This document shows positions 33,012 through 41,862 of a stretch of DNA of 64,000 nt, piece by piece (the first letter of the stretch is position 1; each line of letters starts with the position of its first letter). The notes below the pieces were generated by a model that saw only the letters and a program-made list of their open reading frames with translations, was not told where the DNA came from and did no database searches. The DNA is from DASYQD01 sp963837455 (lineage in GTDB: Bacteria > Acidobacteriota > Thermoanaerobaculia > Multivoradales > JAIOJS01), in NCBI GenBank assembly GCA_963837455.1, contig CAWINM010000001.1:1922001-1986000 (forward strand). The letters run 5' to 3'. Made by a program: the position numbers and the translations under genes.

Positions 33012-35698
33012 GACAGGCGACCACCCGGCTCGCGCGACGCCTCTACGCGGCGCTCGTCAGGCTCTACCCCGCCGAGCTCCGCGGCCGCTTTGGCGACGAC
33101 ATGCGGTCGCTCTTCGACGATCAGATCGCCGCCGCCGCGCGCGCCGGGGGCCTCGGCGTCGCACGACTGGTCGTCCGCACGCTCGGCGCGACGGTGGTCA
33201 GCATTGCCTCCGAGTGGCGCGAGTCGTTCGCGCCGGTCCCCGCATCGTCCGCCACGCACTCCCGAGGAGACGGCATGATCTCGAGCATCGCGTCCGACAT
33301 TCGCTACGCCGCGCGCAGTCTGCGCCAACGGCCGCTCTTCACGCTGGTGGCGATCGTGGTGATCGCGGTCGGCACGGGCGCGGTGACGACGATCGCCAGC
33401 GCGATCAACGCCATGATCCTGCGGCCCCTTCCTGGCGTGACGGATCCGGACCGCCTCATCGCGTTCGATCGCCGCAGCGCCGATGGGCGTGAAGGCGCGT
33501 CGGCCTCGTACGGTCTGTACCAGCGCCTTCGCGATCGCGCGCATGCGCTCTCCGACATCGCCGCGTGGAGCAAGACGGACCTCAATCTGTCGACCGGCGG
33601 CGCCGGCACCACGGTCTACGGCAACATCGTGAGCGGCAACTTCTTCGCGGTGCTCGGGCTGCGTCCCGCGGCCGGACGCTTCTTCCTGCCCGAGGAGGAC
33701 GCCGTGCCGCTCGCGCATCCGGTCATCGTCGTCTCCTACCCGTACTGGAGCGTGCACCTCGGCGGCGACCGCGCCGCCATCGGCAAGCCGCTCGTCGTCA
33801 ACGGCCGGCGCTACACGCTCATCGGAGTCGCGCCGCGGGGTTTCCACGGCGTGTTCTCGCCGATCCGCGTCGACGCGTGGGTGCCGCTCGCCATGCAGCC
33901 GCACCTGCGCCCGCAACGCGATCTCGCGGACGCGACCTGGCTGTGGACGTTCGGCCGCCTGCGCCCCGGCGCCACACGCCAGGCCGCGCGCCGGGAGCTG
34001 ACGTCCCTGCTCGGCGAGTACGCGAACGAAACGGGCCAGTATCGCGACTACGTGACCACACGGATCTGGACCGGCTTCACCCTGCCCGAGGACGCGCATG
34101 CCATGTTCCTCTCGTTCGCCGCCGTGCTGCTCGGCGCCGCCGGCCTCGTGCTCCTGATCGCCTGCGTGAACGTCGCATCGATGCTCTCGGCGCGGGCCAT
34201 GGCGCGCCGGCGCGAGATGGCGGTGCGCGTTGCGCTGGGCGCCGGCCGCGGGCGACTGATCCGCCAGCTGCTCACCGAGAGCGTGATGCTCGCCGGCGCC
34301 GGCGCGGCCGGTGGTGTTGCGCTGGCGTCGATCGCGACCGCGCTGCTGGAGTCGTTGCCGCTGCCGGTCGACCAGTCGCTCATGCTCGAGCTCACGCCCG
34401 ATCCGCGGGTGCTCGCCTTCGCGGCGGCGCTGTCGCTGGTGACGGGGATCGTGTTCGGGCTGGTGCCCGCGCTGCGCGGCACCGACGTCGCCGTCGCCAC
34501 CCGCCTGCGCGGTGAGTCGGCGGCGAGCGCCGGTGGCAAGCGGCTGGTGAGCAACACGCTCATCGTCGTCCAGCTGGCGCTGTCGGTCACGCTGCTGGTG
34601 ACCGCGGGTCTCTTCGTGCGCTCGCTGGTGGTCGGCAATGCGATCGATCCCGGGTTCGTCATGCGCAACGTCGCCACCCTCGAGCTCAACACGGAGTCCT
34701 GGGGCTACACGCCCGCCGAGGGGCGGGCGTTCTACCGAGAGCTCCGGGAGCGCACCGCGGCGTTGCCGGGCGTCACCGCCGTCTCGTCGACCAACGTCCT
34801 GCCGCTCGCGATGCAGGGCAGCAAGACGCGCATCGACGCGAGCCCGTTCGGCGAGTCGCCCGAGCTCCGCGTCTCGATGTCGGCGATCGACCCGGGCTAT
34901 TTCACCGTGCTCGGCATTCCGCTACTGCGCGGCCGCGCGATCGAGCCCGCCGACGACGAGAACGCCGCGCCGGTGGTGGTGATCAACGAGACGCTCGATC
35001 GGCAGCTCGCGGGCACGCAGGGCGGATCCGCCGTCGGCCGCAGCTTCGGGCTCGGCACGACGCGCGTGACGGTCGTTGGCGTCGCCCGCGATGCCAAGTA
35101 CGACGACCTGTCGCGGACGCCGCCCGTGGTCTTCGTGCCGCTGGCGCAGCAATGGGTGTCGACGCAGACGCTGCTCCTGCGCACCGCGGGGAAGCCGAGC
35201 GCCATGGCGCCGGCGATCGACCGGGTCCTGCACGACATCGATGCTCACGCGCCGCATGCCGTCGTCGTGCCGATGGAGTCGGCGACGTCGATCGTCCTGC
35301 TGCCGCAGCGCGTGGCCGGCGGCTTCACCGGGGTGCTCGGCGCCATCGGGCTGCTGCTTTCGGCGGTGGGCCTGTACGGCACGATCGCTTACTCCGTCGG
35401 TCGCCGCACGCGCGAGATCGGCATTCGCGTCGCGCTCGGCGCCCATGACAGAGCGGTGTCGGCGATGGTCCTGCGGGAGGGGATGTCGCTCGCCGTCGTC
35501 GGCCTGGTGGTCGGCCTCGTGCTCGCGGCGGCGGCGACGCGCGTGCTGCGGAGCTATCTGGTGGGCGTCAGCCCGCTCGACGCGCTCACCTTCGGCGCCA
35601 CCGCGGCGCTGCTCATGCTGGTCACGCTCGCCGCGTCGTACCTCCCGGCTCGACGCGCGGCGGCCATCGATCCGGTGCGGGCGCTGCGGTCGGAGTAG
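33008..35698 (+). CDS. ADOP-type MacB/FtsX-like ABC permease
   Basis: 896 residues from GTG 33008 (GTG 32999 also in frame). N-terminal ~80-residue 'permease prefix' ('RRLYAALVRLYPAELRGRF'), then a MacB-like periplasmic core and FtsX domains. Eight or so membrane segments include 'PLFTLVAIVVIAVGTGAVTT', 'LLGAAGLVLLIACVNVASML', 'LIVVQLALSVTLLVTAGLFV', 'GVLGAIGLLLSAVGLYGTIA' and 'GMSLAVVGLVVGLVLAAAAT'. 'ARRREMAVRVALGAGRGRLI' and 'RRTREIGIRVALGAHDRAVS' are the paired coupling motifs. Acidobacterial duplicated orphan permeases lack an adjacent ATPase, as here. Export of peptides, drugs or lipids is assumed from MacB; no substrate is known. A 247-bp stretch of the 3' end recurs at 43343-43589. Confidence 0.93.
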   Translation: MRQATTRLARRLYAALVRLYPAELRGRFGDDMRSLFDDQIAAAARAGGLGVARLVVRTLGATVVSIASEWRESFAPVPASSATHSRGDGMISSIASDIRYAARSLRQRPLFTLVAIVVIAVGTGAVTTIASAINAMILRPLPGVTDPDRLIAFDRRSADGREGASASYGLYQRLRDRAHALSDIAAWSKTDLNLSTGGAGTTVYGNIVSGNFFAVLGLRPAAGRFFLPEEDAVPLAHPVIVVSYPYWSVHLGGDRAAIGKPLVVNGRRYTLIGVAPRGFHGVFSPIRVDAWVPLAMQPHLRPQRDLADATWLWTFGRLRPGATRQAARRELTSLLGEYANETGQYRDYVTTRIWTGFTLPEDAHAMFLSFAAVLLGAAGLVLLIACVNVASMLSARAMARRREMAVRVALGAGRGRLIRQLLTESVMLAGAGAAGGVALASIATALLESLPLPVDQSLMLELTPDPRVLAFAAALSLVTGIVFGLVPALRGTDVAVATRLRGESAASAGGKRLVSNTLIVVQLALSVTLLVTAGLFVRSLVVGNAIDPGFVMRNVATLELNTESWGYTPAEGRAFYRELRERTAALPGVTAVSSTNVLPLAMQGSKTRIDASPFGESPELRVSMSAIDPGYFTVLGIPLLRGRAIEPADDENAAPVVVINETLDRQLAGTQGGSAVGRSFGLGTTRVTVVGVARDAKYDDLSRTPPVVFVPLAQQWVSTQTLLLRTAGKPSAMAPAIDRVLHDIDAHAPHAVVVPMESATSIVLLPQRVAGGFTGVLGAIGLLLSAVGLYGTIAYSVGRRTREIGIRVALGAHDRAVSAMVLREGMSLAVVGLVVGLVLAAAATRVLRSYLVGVSPLDALTFGATAALLMLVTLAASYLPARRAAAIDPVRALRSE
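35339..35585 (+). repeat. 247-bp segment duplicated (inverted) at 43343-43589
   Basis: Encodes the 'GAIGLLLSAVGLYGTIAYS ... LVGVSPLDA' part of the ADOP permease. The copy at 43343-43589, on the opposite strand, has the same length and only about ten or eleven differences by eye. Confidence 0.9.
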
Positions 35699-35940
35699 CC
35701 CGGCCCTGCTGCGTGCTTCTACCGACCCATGCCGTCTCTGCGGGCGTGGGGGGCCGCCTTCGCTACTTTCCAGATCGGCCCCTGGTCGAAGTCACCACTC
35801 GGACCCTCCAGAGCGCTTTCTGCTGAGACCCTCGCCGCCTTGGCAGTGCCAGCCGCTTCGCAGCAAGGCGCCAGCCCTGCAGCGAGTTGCGGTTGGCTCG
35901 CTAACTCACTGAGCAGCAGCCGCTTCCGAAGAGGTTGGCA
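35699..35940. other. 5' flank of the group II intron, no gene recognised
   Basis: Between the permease stop and the intron's proposed 5' end. Short frames on both strands lack ribosome sites or domains. Only the sequence just before the junction (TGGCA at 35936-35940) recurs, together with the intron start, at 50552. Confidence 0.45.
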
Positions 35941-36567
35941 GTGCGTCACGAAGGAGGAATCCGATGGACTGATCGTTGGACAGAGATCGGAGACCTCTGG
36001 GTCTCGAAGGCCAGCGGGTGAGAGTCCCGCCCGGGGAGTTGTCGGTACACCCCGGTAGCCACCGGAGCAGTCGATGCGGGTGACCGTCCGGCTGAAGCCT
36101 CCGGAACACCTGGAGCAAGTCCAGGGGCGACCGTGCAGGCCGTAACGCGAGTGAACCCTGAGAAGGCCCCGAAAGTTTCTCGCTGGAGCCGACCCTCCTG
36201 CCATAAGGGGAAGGCCGATGGGCGGCGGGGGAGCAACCGACCGGTGAACCCGTCGTTACCAGCCGGGGTAGTGGGGGCGGCATGTGCGGAAGGTCTTCGA
36301 GGCAACGTGAGAGACCCACGTCGATGGCGGGCTGCGACCGCCAACCGAGGAGACGGAAACGCCGTCCTCGGGTCGTCGTGGGAGTCGGAGGGGCTCGTAG
36401 TACCGACGAAGCCGGGTAATGCCGGTGGAGGGAAGGGGCCCTGGTTCTGGCGCGCTTCGGATGGAGGCGAAGAGCGGGATTGACATGAGTCTAGAACCCG
36501 ATCAAGTCGAGCGACTCCGGAAGAAGCTTTACGAGAAGGCCAAGCGGGAGCCTGGCTACCGTTTCTA

Positions 36568-36591
36568 TGGAGCTACCCCGGTTTGGTGGAC
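36568..36591. repeat. IS3 element inverted repeat next to orfB end
   Basis: 24-base terminal repeat sharing CCCGGTTTGGTGGAC with the other end; starts TGGAG. CTA (36565-36567) precedes it. Confidence 0.9.
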
Positions 36592-36617
36592 GGGTTAGGG
36601 CTTTCGGCCAAGTCTTA

Positions 36618-37733
36618 TCAGAGACCGCTCGCTCCGTCGCCGTGGCCGGAGGGCTGTGGGAATCGCGCAGCGATTTCCAAGGGGGGTGGGAGGGTGCCGG
36701 GGGATGGGAGGGGGTGGCAGCCTTCCACGCCCCGGCAGGCCTCCGGCCGGGGTGATGGGGGTGCGGGGGAGGAGGGGGCGATTTCCACAGGATGGGCAGG
36801 CTGATCGGGTCCCTGTGGCTCGTATCTCGTACCTCGGTCCACCTCGCCGGCATTCTGCGAGCCTGGGGGACCGATCTGACTCGGATCAGACGTGCTCTCG
36901 AGCCGTCTCTCGAACTCGGCGGGGCTGACCTGGCCCAGTGCCGAATGGCGGCGGTGCGGGTTGTACCAGCCCTCTATGTACTCGAAGACCGCCATCCTCG
37001 CTTCGGCCTGGGTCTGGAAGCACCGCCGATCGATGAGCTCGCATTCCAGTGTGGCGAAGAAGCTCTCGGCCATGGCGTTGTCGAAGCAGTCGCCGACCGA
37101 GCCCATGGAGGGCTTGACTCCGATCTCGCCGCACCTCTGACCGAAGGCGACCGAGGTGTACTGGGTACCCTGGTCGGAGTGATGGATCACCTGGGTCGGA
37201 CGCCGCTGTCCGCTCGCCATGTTCAGCGCCTCGAGCACCAGCTCGGCGCGCAGGTGGGTGGCCATCGACCAGCCGACGATCCGGCGACTGCAGACGTCGA
37301 GCACCATGGCCAGGTAGAGGAACCCTGCCGAGGTAGGGATGTAGGTGATGTCGGCGACCCACAGCCGATTCAGCCTCTGCGCGCTGAACTCCCGGCTCAC
37401 CAGGTCCGGTGCTGGCTGAGCTTCCTTGTTTCTCAAGGTGGTCCGCACTCCGCGTCGACGACTCACTCCGGCCAAGCCGGCGTCTCGCATCAACCGACCG
37501 ACGCGCTTGCGCCCGACTCGTTGCCCCTCGGCAGCCAGGTCGGCGTGGATCCGCGGCACGCCATACGTCCCCCGCGACCGTCCATGCGAGGCCGCTATCT
37601 TCTCGGTCAGCACCGCGTCGGACTTGGCCCGCTTCGATGGCGGTCGGTGCCGCCGTGCGTAGTACCCGCTGGTGGACAGACCGAGCACTTGGCACATCGT
37701 GGTGATCGGGTAGTCGGCCTGGTGTCGCTTCAC
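36618..37733 (-). CDS. IS3-family transposase OrfB (DDE integrase)
   Basis: 371 residues counted from GTG 37733, overlapping the orfA stop by four bases; the functional transposase is normally an OrfAB fusion made by -1 frameshifting. HTH_21-like 'YPITTMCQVLGLSTSGYYAR', then the rve integrase core with the DDE triad: Asp in 'RLWVADITYIPTSAGFLYLA', Asp in 'VIHHSDQGTQYTSVAFG', Glu in 'DNAMAESFFATLECELID'. 'YNPHRRHSALGQVSPAEFE' is the usual C-terminal motif. About 90 further Pro-rich residues run to the IS end, longer than typical members. Confidence 0.95.
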   Translation of the reverse strand: MKRHQADYPITTMCQVLGLSTSGYYARRHRPPSKRAKSDAVLTEKIAASHGRSRGTYGVPRIHADLAAEGQRVGRKRVGRLMRDAGLAGVSRRRGVRTTLRNKEAQPAPDLVSREFSAQRLNRLWVADITYIPTSAGFLYLAMVLDVCSRRIVGWSMATHLRAELVLEALNMASGQRRPTQVIHHSDQGTQYTSVAFGQRCGEIGVKPSMGSVGDCFDNAMAESFFATLECELIDRRCFQTQAEARMAVFEYIEGWYNPHRRHSALGQVSPAEFERRLESTSDPSQIGPPGSQNAGEVDRGTRYEPQGPDQPAHPVEIAPSSPAPPSPRPEACRGVEGCHPLPSPGTLPPPLEIAARFPQPSGHGDGASGL

Positions 37734-38044
37734 GAGTTCGAAGACCTCGGAGGTATCGAATCCGTCTCCCGAGCAAACCAGGCCGCGGCTTTTGAGAGGA
37801 TCTCTCGCTCCAGGCGCAGCTGCTTGTTCTCGCGACGCAACCGCGTGAGCTCCTCGCGCTCACTGGTGGTCAGCCCGTCCTTCCGCAGCCCCTCGTCGCG
37901 GTCGGCCTGCCGCACCCAGTTCCCTATCGACTGGGCGGTGGGCTCGAACTCCTTGGCCAGCTCCTCAGGCGTGCGACCCGCCCTCACGAGCTCGACCATC
38001 TGTCGCCGGAACTCCGGCGCGTACGGCAAACGTGTCTTCGGCAT
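37730..38044 (-). CDS. IS3-family transposase OrfA (helix-turn-helix)
   Basis: 104 residues from ATG 38042-38044. HTH_Tnp_1: 'YAPEFRRQMVELVRAGRTPE' and 'ELAKEFEPTAQSIGNWVRQA', followed by a leucine-zipper-like coil 'LTRLRRENKQLRLEREILSK'. A CAAAAGC stretch in the coil end ('ILSKAAAWF') is a plausible slippery site for the -1 shift into orfB. Confidence 0.93.
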   Translation of the reverse strand: MPKTRLPYAPEFRRQMVELVRAGRTPEELAKEFEPTAQSIGNWVRQADRDEGLRKDGLTTSEREELTRLRRENKQLRLEREILSKAAAWFARETDSIPPRSSNS

Positions 38045-38071
38045 CTGGACTCCTTCACCCAATGGTGAGGT

Positions 38072-38095
38072 GTCCACCAAACCGGGTCAACTCCA
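38072..38095. repeat. IS3 element inverted repeat upstream of orfA
   Basis: Complement starts TGGAG and matches the other end at 21 of 24 positions; followed by the CTA duplicate at 38096-38098. Confidence 0.9.
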
Positions 38096-39353
38096 CTACT
38101 CGCTGTACGACAAGGTGTGCTGGCCGGAAGCGCTGTCCCAGGCCTACGCCAAGGCGAAAGCCAACGGTGGGGCGCCCGGGGTGGATGGAATCCGATTCGA
38201 GGACATCGAGGAGTACGGCGCGCAACGGTGGCTGGGCGAGCTCCGAGAGGAGCTCGTGGAGGAACGCTACTGTCCGCAGCCGGTGCGGAGAGTGCTGATC
38301 CCCAAGCCCGGCGGTGGTGAGCGGCCCCTCGGGATTCCGACGATTCGGGACCGGGTGGTGCAAACCGCAGTCGTGCTGTTTCTCGAGCCGATCTTCGAAG
38401 CAGACTTCGAGGACAACGTCTACGGATACCGCCCTGGTCGCAGCGCTCACGACGCGCTGGGCGAGGTGCGCGAACGACTGTATGCGGGTCAGACCCACGT
38501 CGTGGACGCCGACATCGTCCAGTACTTCGACCAGATCCCCCACGGGGACCTGCTGAAGTCAGTGGCGCGACGCATCGCCGACGGGAAGATCCTGCGACTC
38601 ATCAAGCTGTGGCTGAAGTCCCCGGTGGAGGAGCGAGATGGCTCCGGCCGTGGGCGGAGGACTGGCGGCAAGAAGAGCAAGCGGGGGACTCCGCAGGGCG
38701 GGGTGATCTCACCCCTGCTGGCCAACATCTACATCAATCGCCTGCTTCGTCACTGGCGCGAAACGGGGGCGGCCGAGCGCATGGGGCAGATCGTCTCCTA
38801 CGCTGACGACTTCGTCATCCTCTGTCGAAGCCAGCGCCAGGCTCGCGAGAGCTTGGTGCTGGTCTCCCGGTGGGTGTCGCGCCTCGGTTTGACGATCCAT
38901 CCGGAGAAGACCCGGCTGTGCTACGTGCGGGACGAGCCCTTTGACTTCCTGGGGTACACCTTCAAGTCCACGGTGCGGATCCACACGGGCCAGCGGGTCT
39001 TGACGGCGGTGCCCGCGAAGAAAGCTCGGCGTCGGCTCAAGGAGAAAGTCAACACTCTGCTGCATCGGGGCAACCCGACGCCGTGGCCGGAGCTGTGCGG
39101 GAGGCTCAACCGCCTACTGGCGGGCTGGGCCAACTACTTCAGCATCGGTTGGACGGGCGAAGCGGACGCCGCCCTCTGGTGGCACACCTACCGCCGGGTT
39201 CGGCGATTCCTCTGCAAGCGGCACAAGCTCCGTGCGCAAGGGAGCAGTCGATTCAGCGTCGCCGAGGTCTACGGCCCTGCCGGAGTCCTCGATCTGAGGC
39301 TCTATCGAAAACGGTGTCGCGCCGCGCATGCCCCCTCGTGAGAGCCAGTCCGA

Positions 39354-39387
39354 GAGCCGGATGCGGGAGACCCGCACGTCCGGTTCG
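39354..39387 (+). ncRNA. Group II intron domain V
   Basis: 34-base hairpin GAGCCGGATGCGGG-AGA-CCCGCACGTCCGGTTCG: lower stem GAGCCGG/CCGGTTC, bulge, upper stem TGCGGG/CCCGCA. The AGC triad that binds catalytic metals is present. It begins 12 bases after the reverse transcriptase stop, as usual. Confidence 0.93.
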
Positions 39388-39554
39388 ATGAGCGGGGACG
39401 GGAAACGGAGCCATGGGGCGCAGTGAGGCACTGGCACATCGCCGAAAGGCGCCGGCAACAGCTACCCGCGTCGCCTACCGCCACCGCGCCCGTCCTCGAC
39501 TCCACCCTCGATGGGGGGCCCCTCCACTCGGGCGGGCGCTCGAGTCTTTCGGGC

Positions 39555-39583
39555 TTGACGCTTGAGTTAGCGTCTGCTAAATC
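39555..39583 (+). promoter_or_regulatory. Promoter and palindromic operator of the TetR gene
   Basis: TTGACG at 39555-39560 is a good -35; a -10-like TAAATC/CTAAAT lies 16-17 bases on. Between them sits the palindrome TTAGC-N4-GCTAA (39567-39580). The same -35/palindrome spacing is found at 47510-47535, upstream of another operon. Autorepression by the TetR protein is the natural reading. Confidence 0.75.
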
Positions 39584-39604
39584 TGTCGCGTACTGCCGTT
39601 CTAC

Positions 39605-40222
39605 ATGCTCGAGAGCGATCCTTCCGCCAAGAGGGAGATCCTCCGCGCGGCCCTCAAGCTGTTCAGCGAGCGAGGTCTCGCCACGACCACGATCAGGGAC
39701 ATCGCCGCCGAGAGCGGGTACACCAACCCGGCGATGTACAAGCACTTCCGCAGCAAGGAGGAGCTGGCCCTCTACCTCTTCGAGAGGTGCCATCGGCGCC
39801 TCTGGACGCGCTGCCAGGCTGCCATCGCCGGCGGCCGGACCTTCGAGGAGAAGTTGGAGCGCTATGTCACGGAGCTCCTGACGCTCGTCGACGAGGACCC
39901 GGCGGCCATGGCCTTCGTCTCCGAGAACGCCCGTGTGCTGTGGCCGAGGTCGGGAGCGGCGGTTCGGCGACAGACGATGATCGAGCTGGCGCGGTCGGTG
40001 ATGGTCGCGGGCGCCGCGACCGGCACCGGCAAGAAAGGGTCGGGGATCCCCCCCGAGAAGATCGCGGCGGCGAGCGTCCAGGGCTCGTCTTGCTGGGGCC
40101 GACAGGGGACGGCGGTGGTGACTCGAGGGGCGGGCCGTGGCACGCGAGGCTCAGAACGTTGCCCGCGCACCATGTCCTCGGCTCCTGGGCGGGCTCATAA
40201 CCTCGAGGAGGGACGGCCATGA
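39605..40222 (+). CDS. TetR-family transcriptional regulator
   Basis: 205 residues from ATG 39605; no Shine-Dalgarno, and the predicted transcript leader is only about 15 bases. DNA-binding domain: 'AKREILRAALKLFSERGLAT' and 'TTIRDIAAESGYTNPAMYKH' with 'FRSKEELALYLFE'. The ligand-binding domain looks normal up to about residue 158 ('EDPAAMAFVSENARVLWPRS'); from 40,080 the frame becomes Gly/Arg/Ser-rich and a different frame reads 'GLVLLGPTGDGGG', so a late frameshift may have replaced the last helices. Its stop overlaps the next gene's ATG (ATGA). Confidence 0.85.
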   Translation: MLESDPSAKREILRAALKLFSERGLATTTIRDIAAESGYTNPAMYKHFRSKEELALYLFERCHRRLWTRCQAAIAGGRTFEEKLERYVTELLTLVDEDPAAMAFVSENARVLWPRSGAAVRRQTMIELARSVMVAGAATGTGKKGSGIPPEKIAAASVQGSSCWGRQGTAVVTRGAGRGTRGSERCPRTMSSAPGRAHNLEEGRP

Positions 40223-40446
40223 GATTGCGTACGCTGCTACTCGCCGCGGTGACCGGGCTGCTTGCGATCGTCAGCACCGCGAGTTCGCCGCTCGATGCGC
40301 AGAGCGGTTGCCACACCAACACGTATCTCTGCGGCCAAGACCCCTGCATGAGGTGCCAACGGTGGTTCTGTTGGACCGAGCTGTCCGATGGCACCCTAGT
40401 CACGTGGGCAGGAGAGGACTCCTGGGATTGTTTCTGGAACGTCTGA
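40219..40446 (+). CDS. Small secreted cysteine-rich protein
   Basis: 75 residues from ATG 40219; GAGGAGGG precedes and fixes the start. Signal peptide (LLLAAVTGLLAIVSTASS), then ~48 mature residues with six Cys and five Trp or aromatic clusters: 'SGCHTNTYLCGQDPCMRCQR', 'WFCWTELSDGTLVTWAGEDS'. Unknown family. It is followed three bases later by a gene for a larger secreted protein, so the pair probably act together. Confidence 0.75.
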   Translation: MRLRTLLLAAVTGLLAIVSTASSPLDAQSGCHTNTYLCGQDPCMRCQRWFCWTELSDGTLVTWAGEDSWDCFWNV

Positions 40447-40449
40447 CCA

Positions 40450-41556
40450 ATGCAAAGACCTCTACGCATCCTGTCGCTGCTCCTCGTGTGCGCCGCGACA
40501 GCCGGCGCCGCGGCCCCAGGGACGCTCCGACCGATCGCGGTCACCCGGTTTCTCGCCTACGGTGGGGGTGGCGCTCGCTTTCTGCGCACGGACAGCAAAG
40601 GGCACCTCTATCTCCTGATTCCAAAGACGCTGACCGTCGTCCCGATCTCCGCGGGTGCACCGGTCGCAAAGGGCCAAATACTACTCAAGGCACCCAGCCC
40701 GCTCGGAACTGTCATCGATGCTGCGGTCTGTTCCGGCCCCGACGACTGGGTCATGCTCACCTGGAGCCCGGAGCCAACCGTTCGTCTCTTCATGAATGGT
40801 GAAGAGCAATCGATTCATCAACCGGAGTGGAGCTTGACCGGCGTCGCTTGCCCGGGTGGTACCCCCGCCGTGGCAGTCGAACCTGCGCAGCCCGGCGTCG
40901 GCGCGCCGGGGCCTCTCCCAACCACTCCGCCGGCGCTCATGTTGCGCTGGGACGGCGAACGCTGGGCGCCCTACGTCGATCGGCTGCTGGATCTTCGCGG
41001 CAAAGCCAACGGTCTTGACTTCGTGTACAAATCCCTGGCGGCCTCCGAGGTCGTCACCACCATCGACCACCGGGGCCGGCTCTGGGTCGGGCAGTCTGGT
41101 TTCTACAACGTGCGTCGGATCACGTCATCGGGCCGCGTCGACACAACGCTCGAGTCCGGCCCCATGGAAGTGAAGGTGCGCGAGCAGCCCGACGAGGATC
41201 GCAAGAGGGCCGAGAGCATCATCCAGGGCATCGGTGCTGCCGGTGCGAAGCTGCGCCCCGCGCCCATTACGGATCGCGCGTTATTGGGTCTGGCGGAAGG
41301 AGGCGACGCCAGTCTCTTCATCTTCGTCGCCCCACGCTTGGCGCATGGCAAGCTGGCGATCGATCGCTACTCACCGGGAGACGGACGCGTGATGCGCACC
41401 CTTGTCGAGGGCGAGGTGGGTGCGCAACTGGCGAGCTTCGTCGCGGACGAGAGCGGGATCTACTGGGCCGATCGCACCGGGAAGGCGTGGTGGCTGCCTG
41501 CGGATTCGCTCGAGAAGGCGCGATGGGAGCCCGCGCCCGAAGTCCGAGTCCGGTGA
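40450..41556 (+). CDS. Secreted beta-propeller-like protein of unknown function
   Basis: 368 residues from ATG 40450, three bases after the Cys-rich gene. Signal peptide (ILSLLLVCAATAGAAA). Repeating beta-strand units such as 'FLRTDSKGHLYLLIPKTLTV', 'TTIDHRGRLWVGQSGFYNVR' and 'SFVADESGIYWADRTGKAWW' suggest an NHL/SMP-30 type propeller. No catalytic motif seen. With the small Cys-rich protein it forms a two-gene exported unit controlled from the TetR promoter. Confidence 0.75.
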   Translation: MQRPLRILSLLLVCAATAGAAAPGTLRPIAVTRFLAYGGGGARFLRTDSKGHLYLLIPKTLTVVPISAGAPVAKGQILLKAPSPLGTVIDAAVCSGPDDWVMLTWSPEPTVRLFMNGEEQSIHQPEWSLTGVACPGGTPAVAVEPAQPGVGAPGPLPTTPPALMLRWDGERWAPYVDRLLDLRGKANGLDFVYKSLAASEVVTTIDHRGRLWVGQSGFYNVRRITSSGRVDTTLESGPMEVKVREQPDEDRKRAESIIQGIGAAGAKLRPAPITDRALLGLAEGGDASLFIFVAPRLAHGKLAIDRYSPGDGRVMRTLVEGEVGAQLASFVADESGIYWADRTGKAWWLPADSLEKARWEPAPEVRVR

Positions 41557-41563
41557 CGCACCC

Positions 41564-41580
41564 CACGGGCCCTGCCCGTG
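41564..41580 (+). terminator. Hairpin after the propeller gene, possible terminator
   Basis: CACGGGC-CCT-GCCCGTG: a perfect 7-base GC-rich stem with a 3-base loop, starting eight bases after the stop. No T run follows, so intrinsic termination is uncertain. Confidence 0.45.
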
Positions 41581-41862
41581 ATGAGCCAAGCGCCCTTCCA
41601 TGCGGTTCAAGTGCGATAAGAGCTTCGATCGCCAGGTGCGTCTCACCTGCGGTCCCGCTGCATCAGACCAAGGCAAGGGAGAAGACTGGGTCGCTGGCCA
41701 GCTTCAGCCGCGGCATCAGGCGTCGCCGAGTTTCCTGCGCTCTCCCTCCGGTCGCGTCCCGAGCTCCTCGGGCGTCACGAGCCTCGCCGAGATCCGCCGC
41801 TTTGAGAAGCGGCCCCCGGGGAACGGTGCCCCGCGCACTTCGTTCCGGCACTTCGTTCCCGT

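Larger units (their letters stand above)
36568..38095 (-). mobile_element. IS3-family insertion sequence (1528 bp) with 3-bp target duplication
   Basis: Bounded by 24-base imperfect terminal inverted repeats beginning TGGAG (36568-36591 and 38072-38095, 21/24 matches) and flanked by the direct triplet CTA at 36565-36567 and 38096-38098. Two overlapping genes, orfA and orfB, lie on the minus strand. Length, TG..CA ends, 3-bp duplication and two-frame transposase are all those of IS3 family, IS150/IS407-like. Both genes are open, so it may still be active. Confidence 0.95.
36485..39341 (+). pseudogene. ltrA: Group II intron reverse transcriptase/maturase split by IS insertion
   Basis: Two exonic pieces, 36485-36567 and 38099-39341, rejoin in frame when the IS and one CTA copy are removed: 83 + 1243 = 1326 bases, 441 residues. 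N-terminal piece 'DQVERLRKKLYEKAKREPGY' ends at 'RFY'; the other begins 'SLYDKVCWPEALSQAYAKAK' then 'NGGAPGVDGIRFEDIEE'. RT motifs: 'RVLIPKPGGGERPLGIPTIR', 'GTPQGGVISPLLANIYINRL', and the catalytic 'QIVSYADDFVILCRS'. The maturase X region includes 'LCGRLNRLLAGWANYFSIGW'. No C-terminal endonuclease. The frame downstream of the IS is intact and also open leftward into antisense IS sequence, which might allow a fused product, though translation signals there are not evident. Confidence 0.9.
35941..39470 (+). mobile_element. Group II intron, interrupted by an IS3-family element
   Basis: Proposed 5' end at GTGCG (35941), matching the group II GUGYG consensus. Domain I-IV sequence at 35990-36480 has the usual features ('GCGGGTGAGAGTCCCGCC', 'GTAACGCGAGTGAACC'). 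The intron-encoded reverse transcriptase follows in domain IV, and a canonical 34-base domain V is at 39354-39387. The exact 3' end was not located: domain VI should end somewhere in 39,400-39,480. No HNH endonuclease is encoded. A 1528-bp IS has split the reverse transcriptase gene, so retrohoming should be dead unless protein is supplied in trans. Confidence 0.85.
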
